A stretch of 64,000 nucleotides of DNA, from contig NC_064002.1 of the NCBI RefSeq assembly GCF_932276165.1, positions 10,850,001 to 10,914,000 on the forward strand, written 5' to 3'. Source of the DNA: Plutella xylostella. Its lineage: Eukaryota; Arthropoda; Insecta; Lepidoptera; Plutellidae. The translations under genes were made by a program, and so were the position numbers. Positions 33,730 to 45,086 of this stretch are shown here, piece after piece; position 1 is the stretch's first letter, and each line of letters starts with the position of its first letter. The notes under the pieces are model-generated. The model was given only the letters and a program-made list of their open reading frames with translations, was not told the origin of the DNA and searched no databases.

Positions 33730-34794
33730 GTGAGTTACTGTTGTGGATGGTATTTTTGTTGCTGTCCTATGCTATGCTTTAGACTATTTTGACGTATCTT
33801 CAAAGTGTAAATTAAGAAACTGTTACAACTAAAAAAGTGTACTTAAACATTTTTAAACAGTTAATGCACATGACTGTACACAGCTAGATGGGTCTTAATT
33901 AGGTTGTAGAATGTTTTGAAATAAATAAATTAGGATAAGGGGGAAAAGCAATATACAGTATCTATATGCTATATTATAATGATTTTTTATCTACAATGCC
34001 ACATAAAAAGTCAGGGATAAAAATATAAATTTTCTACGGCTCTGCGTAACAAAGCATAATCTTCTTTGAATACAAAAAGGACGATCCGTATCTACAAAAC
34101 GAATATTTATCCTAACATTTTGGTGTTTTATTTGTGTTTGGCAAACATAATGAAAGAAAAACACGATGGTTAAATTCATTCAGCTTTTGACATAGACATG
34201 TTGATTCCGCGAAAAAAATGCTATGAAATAGAATTGTTTGGCTGCTCTGGAATCCGCTTTATGTTTTGTATTCTTTGTAACCGAAACATCGAATAACTTT
34301 TGAAAGGCTGAGTATATTACTAAAATTACTCTTAGTTAAGCCACCTATCAAAGAAAAAACCATTTAACATCCATAACGGATCAACGTAGTCACAGACAGC
34401 ATAAATACACATAAACAAACTTATATCATTTATTTTTTTCTGATTGAACTCAACGCATCTATTGTATCAGAATATTCTACCCAAATGGATTAATCAAAAC
34501 CGTTTCAAATTAAATTTCCATTTCCGCGCAACGATCACGTAAAATTTTACCAAAGCCATGAAGGGATCAAAATTCGATTACCATAAACGGAACGGCACGA
34601 AGCTAATAAAAAAGTTAACGATCCGACCACCAAAAAGGTTGGTAGCGAGGAAAAGCACAAACCAAAAAGGTTGATAACAAGACCAATACAAAACTTATTG
34701 CTCCGTACCACTAACCAGTGTGCGAATCACGTCACGACTATTGTCGACTTTAGTCTATAGTTAGATAGGCGTAAGAAAAACTTCAGTATGTGTT

Positions 34795-37770
34795 TCATTG
34801 GTTTCAGATTCAGATATATTTATTTGAGAACACAGGTAGGCATTATGCATACATTCATAGAACATGATATAATATATTAATAGATGTTTTAAACAATTCT
34901 TGTGAACGCTATGTTCTGTCCAACTAGAGTAGGACATACAAATAAGTAGATACATAATTTATTAGCACATGCACATGCATTTAATTTGTAGGGGAGAATA
35001 TAATACCGGCAACCAGATTAAAGAAAGACGATAAGTATACATAGATTATAATTTACATACATTATGTCAAGGCTTTCTAACGTTACCGTCAGGGGCCCAT
35101 CAAGATATTAATATACACATTGCTATGGTACCTATCGACTGGAGTCGACAATATTCATGATTTGTGAGAGAGGATTGTGAATCATGTGTGTCTTTCATAA
35201 CCCTTCTAGAATTGATTTAGAACGGCTTATACTCAAAGCTAACTTGGACAGTTCTGAGATTATCATATTGCAACCCTGTAGGTAGATTCATTACAAATAA
35301 TGTAATCATTATGATTGTAGCACAAATAAAATTACAGTCATATTTGTCAGATGTACCTATTACTGATCCAACTGATTACTGAGCCAACCTGTTGGGTGAC
35401 TAATGTATTATTTTCAGTGCATATTCCATGTTCGATTTAAGTCCTCTGGCTGGTACATTATTATTGGTTTATGCGAAGGTAGTATCAAATAAAAATAATG
35501 CGATACTAAATTACGAAGCGTACAAATCCTTACTGATCCCCGCTAAAGCTGATTGAAGTTCTAATAAAAAAGCGTAAGGATATCTAGCCTTAGTTCAAAT
35601 GCTTTAGATGTTTAGAATTTTTTTGACAATTAGTAAGAAAGGATAAGAGCCTTAAAAGAAATACAGGATGTTTCAAAAGTGGTATAATAAACCATTACAG
35701 TTACATTGATCAAGAGTTCCCCTTTTGACTTTATAAAAATCTGCTCAGCCATCCAATACTTTTATACAGCTCAATGTTAAATTACATTCAACTTATGTTT
35801 ATCCATATCCAAGTGATCGAACAGATAGCAAATAATACATCTAGTGTGTCCAATTGCCAAAGTAAGCCGTATATAAACAAGGCACGTACCAGTGACAGAG
35901 CTGCCTTCATGCTTCAGTAATAACTTTCATATTTTATCATCCCGAGCGACATCCGAATATAAGCCGGCAATATTCGGCAGCGCTCGTCTGACAGGTGTCT
36001 ATCATTAATATTGTGTGTTTTTCTTGGCGGCATTATAACATTGGTAAATAATAAAAGTAGAGGATTTAGTGATGTCCGCTTATACTTTGTACTATTACTT
36101 ATTAAATAATATACAGGTGGCTGCAAAAATGCTATATAAAGCCGAAAGGGGGTGAAAATACCACATTTTCAATACCTAATTTATTTTGTGCGAAAATATA
36201 ACTTCATAATTATGGAAGATAGGATACCATAAATATCTCTTCTAATTTTAATGATAACAACGAATTCATAAAACCTTCAAACATGCTTTGAGGATTTTGT
36301 GATTAATCCGAAGGACGAAATTCAAGCTTCTCTCTCTTTCAGTAAAAATCCAATTATAAATATTTGCTTTAATTATATAATTTTGCATGTAGCAAAGAAA
36401 AATAATTATTACTTAAATAGTCTACATTTATAAAAACCGAAATGTATCCTAAGGTTCAGAAAAAAGGTCTGCTTTTAACAATGGCTATGTTTCCGTTGCC
36501 TTACTAAAAAAAACCTTGTTTTTTTATACCTTGATCGGAAAAGAGAGATTTAAAAAGTTTAAGGTCCGTATTTCCGTATCTGTGTGCCTATGCCTAGGCA
36601 AGGGTAATATGCATCATTAGATTTTTATGTATTTTTTTTTAATAATAAATGAGTTTAATTATTATGTATAATTATATTTCACTGTAGTCAAGTATGTCTG
36701 AAATAAGAAATGCCTGATATTTGAATGCAAGGATTACCCATTTTTACCAGCGACATAGCATCAGTATAAAATAATAATGGTCGCTACACTAAGTATATCG
36801 GTAACAAAGCATTCTTCTCTACATAAATGTACACATCCATTAGGTGCCTTCATTAGAGTGGACCATCATTTTTCCTGCCTTCATAAGGATACTCCATGTT
36901 TTATCTCGCACGTCCTCTTAGATAAAATACAGGGTGTCCCATTAGTCAACGTCAACTTGGTAGCAGGTGATAATAATCGTCATTCTAAGCTACTTTTTTT
37001 CTTTGGGAAATTTGACTTAGCCAATTTGTAAGGAGAAACCAAAAAAATTTAGAATGTCAAGAATGACGAGTTATATCTCCTCTTGCCGTCATAACGTTGA
37101 CTAAAAGTACATCCTGTGTATGATGGAAAGCCAAATCTGAGGAGGAATATAATTATTTAATCATGCAAAAGAACAAAATCTACTTACTGTAAAGTGGAAT
37201 TTCATTATCATTGAAAATACAGTAAAACGCAATCTGTAATTTTTTTATGGCTTCAATTTACATAAAAATCGTGCTACGAAACAAACAAAATACCTATATT
37301 CAAGTCTGAAAGTAGGTTATCAGTGTCACTGCCTTATATTCAGGGGGGAAATGGAGCTACTGCCGGTGAACCTAGGAAAGCCTTCTACCTACGTAGAATA
37401 CAGATCATATATACAGATTTTACCTTCATAATATCCTGAAAATTTAATTTTCATGTAGATCTACCTACTACTACGTACTAAGGTTCGTTTTTTATTCAGG
37501 GGACATAAAAGAGGAAAGATAAAACAAATTATAGGTACTTTATTTTTACTATACATATATTTATGACTGTATTCAAACCAGTAATTTGGCTTTCTATAGT
37601 TACTCACTAAGTTCAAATTCAAAAATTCAAAATTGTTTATTTACGTAAACCAAAAATATGCTTAAATGCTAGTTTTAAGTATTATAAACACCTGTGCCAG
37701 GAGACTCCGCTCTTCCTATAGATACTTATTTTGTACGCAACGTAAGTTATTGTATAAGTAATCGATATTA
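34795..37770. other. Intron 4, left part: old repeat fragments
   Basis: Holds reversed LINE 3' scraps (about 34800-34955, starting 'tcagattcagatatatttatttgag', and 37615-37760, starting 'caaattcaaaaattcaaaattg'), a TA-flanked MITE (36930-37116, listed separately) and AT-rich DNA. 'accaaaaaggttg' is repeated at 34629 and 34661. No gene is seen. Confidence 0.4.
36930..37116. mobile_element. Tc1/mariner-type MITE
   Basis: Ends CAGGGTGTCCCATTAGTCAA and, reversed, CAGGATGTACTTTTAGTCAA, preceded on the left by TA. Short CAGG ends with a TA target are typical of mariner-like non-autonomous copies in insects. 187 bp, no coding capacity. Confidence 0.6.
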
Positions 37771-38670
37771 AAACACAACTCTGTGTAAATTTCAATTATT
37801 TACGCAGCCATGTCCATAAAATGCCATGCCATAAAATCAAAGCTCAGTGCTTTTTATACAATTAAATAAAAGTTAAAAGCTTTTAAAAGGAAATGGGTTT
37901 TAAAAGAATATAAAATAATGTATGAAATTAAACGACGTTATAGAGTTTTATTTAACTTATTTTAGTCTACATGAGGCATAACTACACCTTTTACCACTTA
38001 GCTAAGTAGTTAGAAAAAGAGTATTTGTAAGATTTAATTGAAATTAAAATAAACTCTAAAGATCACCGATGAGCGATGAGTCAATGATACATTTCTAACA
38101 GAACCAGTAGCTGTTATCACCGATATTATTATCTATGTTTCATTGAGAAACTCAGGTGTCGCTGGCCTACTGTGAATTTCACAGTTTATATTATGTTTAT
38201 TATAGAACTAACTTTGAATCACAAATAGAACAGTATTAAGGGGCCGGAGTGGACTAATATAGACTGACGAGACAGTGTCCCACGTTCTTATTACAGTGGA
38301 ATAGATGATATTTTTGCACACAACTGTTATTACCGTTCCCATAATCCGTTTGAGGCTATCACGTGGGTATTATTCGCGGAAAATTGTCTTGTATATTACT
38401 ATTTATTATGTATTTATAATAATGGAAGTGGAAATAAGAGAGCTATCCGCTTGATAAATAAAGCCACTCAGACACAATAACATAGTAAGTTACTGTTATG
38501 TTTATTTCATTTCTCCCCGTCGGTTGTATTTTCCTTGCTCTTTTCGCGACATTACTTGAAGTAGAAGATTTTTATTGACGTTCATAACATATTTTATTGG
38601 GATAGTAGGATTTATTGATCAATCCGTATCGAGTAAAATATTTAGTTTTATTTGTTGCTTATCTGTATTA

Positions 38671-38902
38671 ATATCTCGAGATTTAAACGCCTTAATACCA
38701 TCAAATGGGGGCTATTTTCAAAGTTATTCAAGTAAATGTAAAAAAAAATTCTGATTTTTTTTTGTTAAAAAACTAGATTAGGTGCTTGTTACTTATTTTA
38801 TGTCACTTTTGCAATTGTGCATATTTTTATTGGATTGAAATGACTTTTTGCGGATAAAAGCATTTTATTTCATGTCCGTAAGGCGTTTAAATCTCGAGAT
38901 AT
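38671..38902. repeat. Pair of perfect 24-bp inverted repeats with a palindromic core
   Basis: ATATCTCGAGATTTAAACGC plus CTTA at 38671-38694 is exactly reverse-complemented at 38879-38902. Each arm contains the self-complementary ATCTCGAGAT. About 200 bp to the right, TGCAACAGCCTGTACAG (39095-39111) looks like a mariner-type end (CTGTACAGGCTGTTGCA reversed), so the pair may lie inside an old TA-targeted element. Confidence 0.6.
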
Positions 38903-39602
38903 GATTTTTTATGAAAACTAAGTATCTAAAACTTTAAAATAGCCGCCATTTCTAGAATATTGGGATTTGACCCCACATATGGGGGTGTTTTCTTAATGTA
39001 ATCACTCGTAGAATACACCCTTAAAGTTTGTCGGGTTCGAAAAACAACACATTGTATATTATATTTAGTAAAAGTTTTTCAAAATGACAATTTTTGCAAC
39101 AGCCTGTACAGTAATACAATCGAAATTATGAGCACTTGGTCGGCAATTAAGTAATTTAATTGGCTAAATGGATGGAGTCCTGAGACGGAAGATGCTTTAG
39201 AAAGTGATTTCAGTAGCATAAAAAGTAACTGCTTGTTAAAGGAATTAAATTGATAGATCAAAAGTATTGTTCTAAGTTTATATTTATTTTAAACTAGTTG
39301 CCTTGGAACTCACTTCACTTTTTAAAAAACTGTTTTAATTCCGGTATGTAAAAAGCTTGCCATATACTTACCAATCATCATCAAAATTGTTCCAGCTGTA
39401 CTCGTACTCTATAGTCACTGCTACGTATACCATATTATACGTATACCGTAGTATCACAGTAAGCGCTTGCATAGCTACACTTGTCCAAAATTAATAATGC
39501 ACATGCAGATCTTCACACCCGAATCATTAAATCGTAAGAGCCTTAAAAAAACACTTGCATTTTGCACCTTGTACTAAAGAAATAGGAGTCAATATCTCTC
39601 TC

Positions 39603-41153
39603 TCAGCCTTCTGTAGTCCACTGTTGGACATAGGCCTCTCCTAACGATCGCCACCCCAAACGGTCACCCGCCATCTGCATCCAGCGGCTTCCCGCTACCT
39701 TCCCCAGATCATCAGACCAACGGGTTGGGGGGCGACCGACACGCCGTTTGCCGACACGGGGTCTCCACTCCAGAACCTTTCTACTCCAGCGGTCGTCGGC
39801 TCTGCGGGCTACGTGGCCAGCCCATTGCCACTTCAGCGTGCTAATCCTTTTGGCTATGTCGGTAACTTTAGTTCTCCTGCGGATTTCTTCATTACGAATC
39901 CTATCTCGCAGGGACACGCCTAACATAGCCCTTTCCATAGCACGCTGAGCAACTCTGAGCTTGTGGATAAGCCCTTTGGTGAAGCACCACGTCTCGGCTC
40001 CGTAAGTCATCACTGGCAACACGCACTGATTGAAAACGTTTGTTTTCAGACACTGAGGTATGTTTTCAGTGAAGATGTGTCGTAATTTCCCGAACGCTGC
40101 CCATCCGAGTTGGATTCTACGAGCTACCTCTTTATCGAAGTTGGATTTACCTAATCGGATCACTTGTCCTAGGTAGGGATACTGATCGACAACTTCGATG
40201 GTGACACCTCCTACAGTTACGGGCGATGATGAAACATGTTCGTTCGACATGACCTTTGTCTTGTCCATGTTCATTTTCAGCCCAACTTGTTTAGAGGCAT
40301 CATTGAGGTCTGTGAGCATTTCGCCTAACTCCTCCAGCGTTTCCGCCATAATAACTATGTCATCAGCAAATCGTAGATGAGAGATATATTCGCCATTGAC
40401 GTTAATGCCCAGTCTTTTCCACTCTACAAGCTTAAAAACATCTTCCAGTGCACAGGTGAACAGTTTCGGAGAAATAACATCTCCCTGTCTCACGCCCCTT
40501 TGCAACTGGATCGGTTTTGTGCTATGTTCGTGTAATCGAACTGACATTGTGGCAGCATTGTACATACATCTCAACACCTCGATATAGCGATAGTCTATAT
40601 GGCACCGCTGAAGGGATTGAAGCATCGCCCAGAGCTCAATAGAATCAAAGGCTTTCTCATAGTCCACAAACGCTAGACATAAAGGTAGATTATACTCCTC
40701 GGTCTTCTGTATAACCTGCCGAAGCGTGTGTATATGATCTATGGCACTATAGCCTTTTCGGAACCCGGCTTGTTCGGGTGGCTGGAAGTCGTCGAGTCTT
40801 TGCTCGAGACGATTCGTAATAACTCTCGAAAACAGCTTGTACACATGGCTCAGAAGTGCAATGGGTCTATAATTCTTCAATAGGGCTTTGTTGCCTTTCT
40901 TGAAGAACAAAGTCACTACACTTCTGCTCCATGCCTCCGGGCTTGTGCCTTCGAGTATGACGGAATTAAACAGCCTCCGATGTGCTATTAAAATCGGTCT
41001 ACCGCCGGCTTTCAGAAGTTCTGTCGTTATTCCATCATCTCCCGGAGCTTTGTTGTTTTTTAGCTGTTTGAGAGCTATACTAATCTCGTCTCGCCCGGCA
41101 AAAAATGGTCTCCGGCAAAAAATGGTCTTCAACACTAATGAGATCGTACGCAT
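39603..41153 (-). CDS. RTE reverse transcriptase domain (broken element)
   Basis: 516 codons, of which the first 20 or so come from the inserted 278-bp segment. True homology starts near DEISIALKQLKNNKAPGDDG. It has SVVTLFFKKGNK, NYRPIALLSHVYKLFSRVI, motif A FVDYEKAFDS, RGVRQGDVISPKLFTCALED and the catalytic FADD in LRFADDIVIM (about 270). The C-terminal part HVARRADDRWSRKVLEWRPR followed by GRPPTRWSDD is the diagnostic RTE tail. The end QQWTTEG* is intact. Confidence 0.9.
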   Translation of the reverse strand: MRTISLVLKTIFCRRPFFAGRDEISIALKQLKNNKAPGDDGITTELLKAGGRPILIAHRRLFNSVILEGTSPEAWSRSVVTLFFKKGNKALLKNYRPIALLSHVYKLFSRVITNRLEQRLDDFQPPEQAGFRKGYSAIDHIHTLRQVIQKTEEYNLPLCLAFVDYEKAFDSIELWAMLQSLQRCHIDYRYIEVLRCMYNAATMSVRLHEHSTKPIQLQRGVRQGDVISPKLFTCALEDVFKLVEWKRLGINVNGEYISHLRFADDIVIMAETLEELGEMLTDLNDASKQVGLKMNMDKTKVMSNEHVSSSPVTVGGVTIEVVDQYPYLGQVIRLGKSNFDKEVARRIQLGWAAFGKLRHIFTENIPQCLKTNVFNQCVLPVMTYGAETWCFTKGLIHKLRVAQRAMERAMLGVSLRDRIRNEEIRRRTKVTDIAKRISTLKWQWAGHVARRADDRWSRKVLEWRPRVGKRRVGRPPTRWSDDLGKVAGSRWMQMAGDRLGWRSLGEAYVQQWTTEG

Positions 41154-41369
41154 TTAAAATACTGTTGTCGAGTTAGTACATTCCTACTCTGTTACTAAAA
41201 TACTTATCGATGTAAATAGCATTAAGTCAAATAATTTGTAAACTTACAAAGGTGTCTGCAGCCTAATTAAGTGTGTAAACCACAATGTCATAAAATAGTA
41301 TAATATTTTAGTTGTACTGTTTTGTTACCATTATACTTATTGATAATAAAGAATTTTGAAAATCAAATC
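41092..41369. mobile_element. 278-bp insertion inside the RTE with 10-bp duplication
   Basis: AATCTCGTCT occurs at 41082-41091 and 41370-41379, and removing the insert restores RTE reading (DVSLDEISIAL). The insert starts with a direct repeat of CCGGCAAAAAATGGTCT and ends AATAAAGAATTTTGAAAATC. The variable-length duplication and AATAAA-bearing end suggest a short retroposed fragment. The family is not recognised. Confidence 0.7.
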
Positions 41370-42005
41370 AATCTCGTCTAGACTGACGTCCGGAATATCT
41401 TCGGTATAGTGTCGGGTGAGTGGCGCTCGGCTGTCGTGAGCACCGCTGGTAATAGGGTTTTGTGTTGTGGTGTATAACTGTCCGTAGAATCTCTCAATTT
41501 CTCCCAGAATTTCGGGCACTGATGAAACGGTGTTGCCACTGTCGGTCTTCAGTTGGGTCAACAGAGTCTGCCGAACAGGTCGATCTCTAGCAAAGACTTT
41601 GGAGCCCTTGTTTTGCTCTATTGCGTCTTGAATGCGCTTGCAATTGTAGCGTCTCATATCGCAACGTCTTGCTTTGGCGATCTGTCTGTTTAGACGTCTG
41701 TATTCGACCATATCAACTGAAGACTGCAACCTCATTTCTCTCCGTTCTCTTATGAGACTCAGAGTCCCATCTGAGAGTTTTTGAGGTCCTCGGTTGGTTC
41801 GGGACGAAAAATATTTCGATCCTACCTCTCGGACAGTTTCCACAAACCTATTATTTAAATCGTCAACTGTAACGCAATTCTCTAAACATATCAGGCGGTC
41901 GCAAAGCTCAGACTGAAAGCTTTCGGGATCCTGGATTTGAGCAGGAGTAGGACGGAGCGTGGACTTCATTAGACGGGAGCGTTCTATTTTGCAGTTTATA
42001 TTCAA
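41337..42005 (-). pseudogene. RTE ORF middle part (EN-RT linker)
   Basis: 222 codons between the endonuclease and the RT: 'MNINCKIERSRLMKSTLRPT', then SRTNRGPQKLSDGTLSLIRE and IQDAIEQNKGSK, as found in lepidopteran RTE ORFs. The start is artificial. Upstream, an extra 5 nt (about 42038-42042, TTAAG) shifts the frame between the end of the endonuclease (SVISRVN) and TGSDHRLVRGTL. The right end runs into the 278-bp insert and stops. Confidence 0.8.
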
Positions 42006-42154
42006 AGTGCCTCTTACGAGTCGGTGATCGCTGCCGGTCTTAAGTTAACCCTACTGATCACTGAGACATCATTGAATATGTGCTTCTTATCCGTCAATAT
42101 GAAGTCGATCTCGTTTTTAGTCTTCCCATCGGGGCTAATCCACGTCCTTTTCCT

Positions 42155-43042
42155 GGGTGCGTATTGCGACGTATAAAAACGAAATGTATAATTTCACATT
42201 AATAACGTTCAAAATATATAATGAACGTTACGTATAACAACAACATCTATATTTTCATAAGGTATAAGATTCAATTGGTATAACTTACATTTCATATAAT
42301 ATCAAAATAACTAACACTCAAGAGGACTCATATCAATTCGTATAACATACATTACGTATATCAATTAAAATATATACTATCATTTTGTATAAAGTTCTTC
42401 TCATATCATATATGTGTTAAATTACCCAACGCCGTCAAACCCCCTAGCACCAAAACCTAAAGATAGGTGCGACGACGAGCAAAGCGAGGAGGAGCGTGTT
42501 AGGTGCACATGATCGTCGAAACCAAAGCGGAGCGCAGCGAAGCGGAGCGGAGCGTCTCCCAACATAGCTTCAATAATAATAACGCTGTGAAAAACCCTAA
42601 TACCAAAACCTAAAGATAGGTGCGACGACGAGCAAAGCGAGGAGGAGCGTGTTAGGTGCACATGTTCGTCGAAACCAAAGCGGAGCGCAGCGAAGCGGAG
42701 CGGAGCGTCTCCCAAAATAGCTTCAATAATAATATCGCTGTGAAAAACCCTAGTACCAAAACCAATGATAATATATTTTTTTGTTCATTATACATATTGA
42801 TATTATATCCGTTGAATAATATATGTTATAAACGTTATATATTATGAACTTTATATGTTTTAATCGATATATCAATTGAAATTATACTTTTTGAACGTTA
42901 TTCTTTACGAAATTATGTATTTAGTAATTATGTCTTTCGTTTGTTATGCACAGTGATCGGTATACTTAATAAATTTATATCATATGGGCATATACCTTGT
43001 GAATGTTATACCATTCGTTTTTATACCTCGTATTACTTACCC
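42155..43042. mobile_element. 888-bp TIR element inside the RTE, 9-bp duplication
   Basis: Inserted in the RTE endonuclease at KKPQRKR|TW. CCTTTTCCT occurs at 42146-42154 and 43043-43051. The ends GGGTGCGTATTGCGACGTAT and (reversed) GGGTAAGTAATACGAGGTAT continue with AAAAACGAA; 40-bp imperfect TIRs. The subterminal DNA is AT-rich with many GTATAA/TTATAC words. The centre has a GC-rich tandem repeat. No transposase. The 8-9 bp duplication is compatible with Merlin, MULE-like or P/hAT-type elements; I cannot assign it. Confidence 0.8.
42428..42765. repeat. 153-bp tandem repeat, about 2.2 copies
   Basis: Units start near 42428 and 42581, with a third, partial one at 42734. Each unit contains GTGCGACGACGAGCAAAGCG, then AGCGGAGCGCAGCGAAGCGG, then 'tagcttcaataataat' and 'ccctaRtaccaaaacc'. 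Copies differ at only a few positions, so the duplication is recent. The GC-rich half stands out sharply from the 80% AT surroundings of the host element. Confidence 0.85.
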
Positions 43043-43765
43043 CCTTTTCCTTTGTGGCTTCTTCTTGTAGAAGGAGTTCATCATATAGAGGCCCTCCTTC
43101 TCCAAGAAGTCAGCCAGCATTTGCCCACGATGGTTCCGGACTCCAAATCCATGTGACCCCACTTTCGTCTCGCCGCCTTCTTGTTTTCCGAGTTTCGCGT
43201 TAAAGTCCCCCATCACCACCGTGAAATGAGTAGTGAGCTTACGCAGGGCAGACGATACGTCTTCATACGCAAGTTCGACCTCATCATCGGTGTGCTTAGA
43301 TGTGGGTGCGTAAACCTGTATGACCTTTATTGAGTATCGTTTAGATATTCTCAGGATGAGGTACGCAACCCGTGCCGACACACTTCCGATTTCAACGATG
43401 TTGTTGACGAGGGACTTGTTGACGATGAACCCGACACCCCCTTGGGACAGTTGGTCGCCCTCCCGGTGGTACAGCAAGTTTCCGGACTGGAGAATTTCCG
43501 TATCCTCTCCCTCTCGTCGGACTTCGGATAACCCTATAATGTCCCATTTTAGCTTGCTGATTTCCTCTTCCAGCTCCTCTATCTTCACGTCTTCCCTCAG
43601 TGTCCGTGCGTTATATGTTGCCAGGTGCAAGGGTCGGTTGGGCTGGTAGCCGACTCTCTGCCGGAGATTCTTCGCACCCCCTGCCCCGCCGTTACCGTGA
43701 CCGCTACCGGAGTCCGGGATAGCGGGGCTGCCGGGGACTGGGGGCCGGGGCTTTGTTTTTTCCAT
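43037..43765 (-). pseudogene. RTE APE-type endonuclease, interrupted
   Basis: Contains NRPLHLATYNARTL (catalytic Asn), IIGLSEVRREGE (catalytic Glu), VIQVYAPTSKHTDDE and VVMGDFNAKLG (Asp/Asn). It is cut at KKKPQRKR by the 888-bp element; the remaining endonuclease sequence resumes on the other side (42006-42145: TWISPDGKTKNEIDFILTDK). A start-proximal piece lies in another frame at 43704-43889 (MSGGGKSTRPPLLAEA...), so a further frameshift exists near 43760. Confidence 0.85.
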
Positions 43766-44070
43766 CAGGAGGTGTATTTGCCATAATCACCGCGCTTGGC
43801 AGGCGTGTTGGTGATTCTCCTTTTTTACGGCGGGAGATCGCCGCCTCTGCTAGGAGAGGAGGTCTCGTCGATTTACCGCCGCCCGACATTCGGCGTTGTC
43901 ACTCGTTAGCACCACCCAGGGGACACGTGTAGGGTAACTAGGGTTTGTACCTACGGACGTGAGCGATAAGCCCCCCAATAGTATAGTGAGTCAATATCAT
44001 GTGTCACATAATCGAAAACAACCGATCTGTCAAAGATTTCTATGCGCATTATCAATTTTGGAGCACTGTA

Positions 44071-44953
44071 CAGTTCCCCAAAATTGATAATGCACATAGA
44101 AATCTTCGTCATTGTTCGGCAACGGTCGTATTCCCGAGCGTTAGAAAACTATTATGTATTTAGAGTGGTTAAGTGCATTTTCTTCATGAAATTTTAGTAG
44201 AATTATGTAATTGGTGCTAAAAGAGATAATTGATTTATCAGTAACGAAATTTGATTCGATAATTCATAATATTCCATAATATTAAAATTTACTTCGAAAA
44301 TGTTACAATAGGTACTTTTCAAGTGTCTTACTGAAGCTGATGTAAAGATGGATGAAAGAAGGTTTGAATAACACTAGGTTTATATTATAAGGAGAAATGG
44401 ATTTCAAACACAGGTTTATATAAAAAAATTGAAATCTCAGTTCAAAAGTATTTACAGCACTGATTATTTCACATTAATAAAAATGTTTACATTAAAATCT
44501 CAGTTCAAAAGTATTTACAGCGCTGATCATTCACAATAATATTACAATTACAAACTTGGTCTTTTGGGTGTGGCTTTATTGGCAAAGTGAAGTCTATCAA
44601 TGTGACGCATATTTTATTCTTAAATGTGCCTCATAATATGGCATCGTCAAAAATAATTAAAGTTGAAATTAAATTCACATTTGAAAAAAATAACAAGAAC
44701 GATGTGTAATTGCAGCTCTTTATAATTCCATAAAAGTAATATTGATCTTGACCTTGAGACCCTTGACTGATCGGTGACAGCCACCGACGACGGCCCAAAT
44801 TGTTTTCGATTATGTGTCACATGATATTGACTACTATTTCTTTCGAACAAGGATCAAAATGCAAGTGCTTTGTTTAAGGCACTGATTCGGGTGTTTTCGG
44901 GAATACGACAGTTTGCGAAGATTTGCATGCGCATTATTAATATGGGAGAACTG
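44071..44953 (+). mobile_element. 883-bp TA-flanked TIR element, copy 2
   Basis: Ends CAGTTCCCCAAAATTGATAA and (reversed) CAGTTCTCCCATATTAATAA, each continuing to TGC(A/G)CAT.(G/C)AAATCTTCG. TA lies at 44069-44070 and 44954-44955. The TIR is about 45 bp. It contains an internal direct repeat (AATCTCAGTTCAAAAGTATT at about 44432 and 44493) but no transposase ORF. It is a longer relative of copy 1 and abuts it with a single TA between. TA target and CAGT ends fit Tc1/mariner-like elements. Confidence 0.75.
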
Positions 44954-45086
44954 TAAATGCGTATCTAGCGCACCTATGGTGACATCCAGGAGTGGTAAGC
45001 ACTGCAGCGCTAAATTCTATTCCATTTTTAACCGACTTCAAAAAAAGGAGGAGGTTCTCAATTCGTCGGGATATTTGTTTTTTTTT

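Larger units (their letters stand above)
39597..43988 (-). mobile_element. RTE-clade retrotransposon with 10-bp target duplication
   Basis: Flanked by AGTCAATATC at 39587-39596 and 43989-43998, inside MITE copy 1. The net length after removing two nested insertions and their duplications is about 3.2 kb, full length for an RTE. Order on the minus strand: APE endonuclease, linker, RT, then the ending 'GGCCTATGTCC...' and a GAGAGA tail. The ORF is broken by the insertions and by a small indel near 42040, so it is inactive. Confidence 0.9.
39478..44068 (-). mobile_element. MITE copy 1, split by an RTE insertion
   Basis: Outer parts 39478-39596 and 43999-44068 join into a 189-bp element with ends CACTTGTCCAAAATTAATAA and (reversed) CAGTGCTCCAAAATTGATAA, flanked by TA at 39476-39477 and 44069-44070. 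It matches the right part of copy 2 (44071-44953) in opposite orientation, which shows the uninterrupted state: AGTCAATATC followed directly by ATGTGTCACATAATCG. Confidence 0.75.

Noticed and set aside
42422..42715. Minus-strand ORF of 97 codons with internal repeat (APLRFAALRFGF)
   Set aside because: Produced by the GC-rich 153-bp tandem repeat in a non-coding transposon; no start or homologous domain.
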